Below, piece after piece: positions 13,362-13,379 of a stretch of DNA of 13,379 nt. Under the pieces are notes generated by a model, which did not search any database, had not been told where the DNA came from, and was given only the letters and a program-made list of their open reading frames with translations. This DNA comes from Candidatus Aminicenantota bacterium (lineage in GTDB: Bacteria > Acidobacteriota > Aminicenantia > S016-38). The first letter of the stretch is position 1. Each line of letters begins with the position of its first letter. Position numbers and translations under genes: made by a program. Location of the stretch: contig JAMOUL010000016.1 of the NCBI GenBank assembly GCA_027062035.1, forward strand, positions 1 through 13,379. Direction: 5' to 3'.

Positions 13362-13379
13362 GATATTAATCTGTATTTT

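Noticed and set aside
1..13379. Mobile elements, CRISPR array, tRNA/rRNA or riboswitch in the window
   Set aside because: I saw no transposase, integrase, spaced direct repeats, tRNA cloverleaf or known riboswitch pattern in either strand by eye.

Overview
The window is compact bacterial chromosome with no sign of phage, IS elements, CRISPR arrays, tRNA or rRNA genes. Bacterial hallmarks are Shine-Dalgarno sites, release factor RF1, zinc-type ribosomal protein L31 and serine hydroxymethyltransferase. An oxygen-sensitive pyruvate:ferredoxin oxidoreductase points to anaerobic metabolism. An archaeal/eukaryotic-type prolyl-tRNA synthetase, very tight gene packing, TTG starts and a very short or absent leader on two promoters would suit a deep-branching, possibly thermophilic anaerobe. 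I cannot name the lineage from sequence alone.

Layout. (1) Positions 2-3207, plus strand: the alpha subunit (5' end outside the window) and beta subunit of a 2-oxoacid:ferredoxin oxidoreductase, then a MglB-type roadblock protein and a MglA-type small GTPase. The mgl pair has its own probable promoter inside the end of porB. A bulged hairpin with a T-tract straddles the mglA stop. (2) Positions 3179-8305, minus strand: a six-gene operon rpiB - glyA - pseudo-receiver/TPR protein - proS - pcm - DUF192 protein. Every junction overlaps or abuts. It is driven by a promoter placed so that the rpiB mRNA should start at the A of its ATG. It converges on mglA with a 29-bp coding overlap. (3) Positions 8306-8607: a 302-bp intergenic region with the rpiB promoter and a striking nested palindrome. 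(4) Positions 8608-9750, plus strand: an unrecognised secreted protein of beta-sandwich-like modules, followed by a small cupin gene (9910-10176). (5) Positions 10183-13379, minus strand: an unrecognised protein whose start may lie outside the window, then rpmE - prfA - prmC. In this last set RF1 is the known substrate of PrmC, and an extended -10 promoter sits before rpmE.

Functionally the window mixes housekeeping genes (one-carbon metabolism, pentose phosphate, translation, protein repair) with a polarity/motility switch (MglAB). Most genes belong to well-known families. The less ordinary material is the pseudo-receiver/TPR protein inside a housekeeping operon, the protein with three ACT-like segments at the right edge, the modular secreted protein beside the nested palindrome, the frame-shifted overlap that gives Pcm a signal-like N-terminus, and the short-leader promoters. 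I see no clear multi-gene new system.
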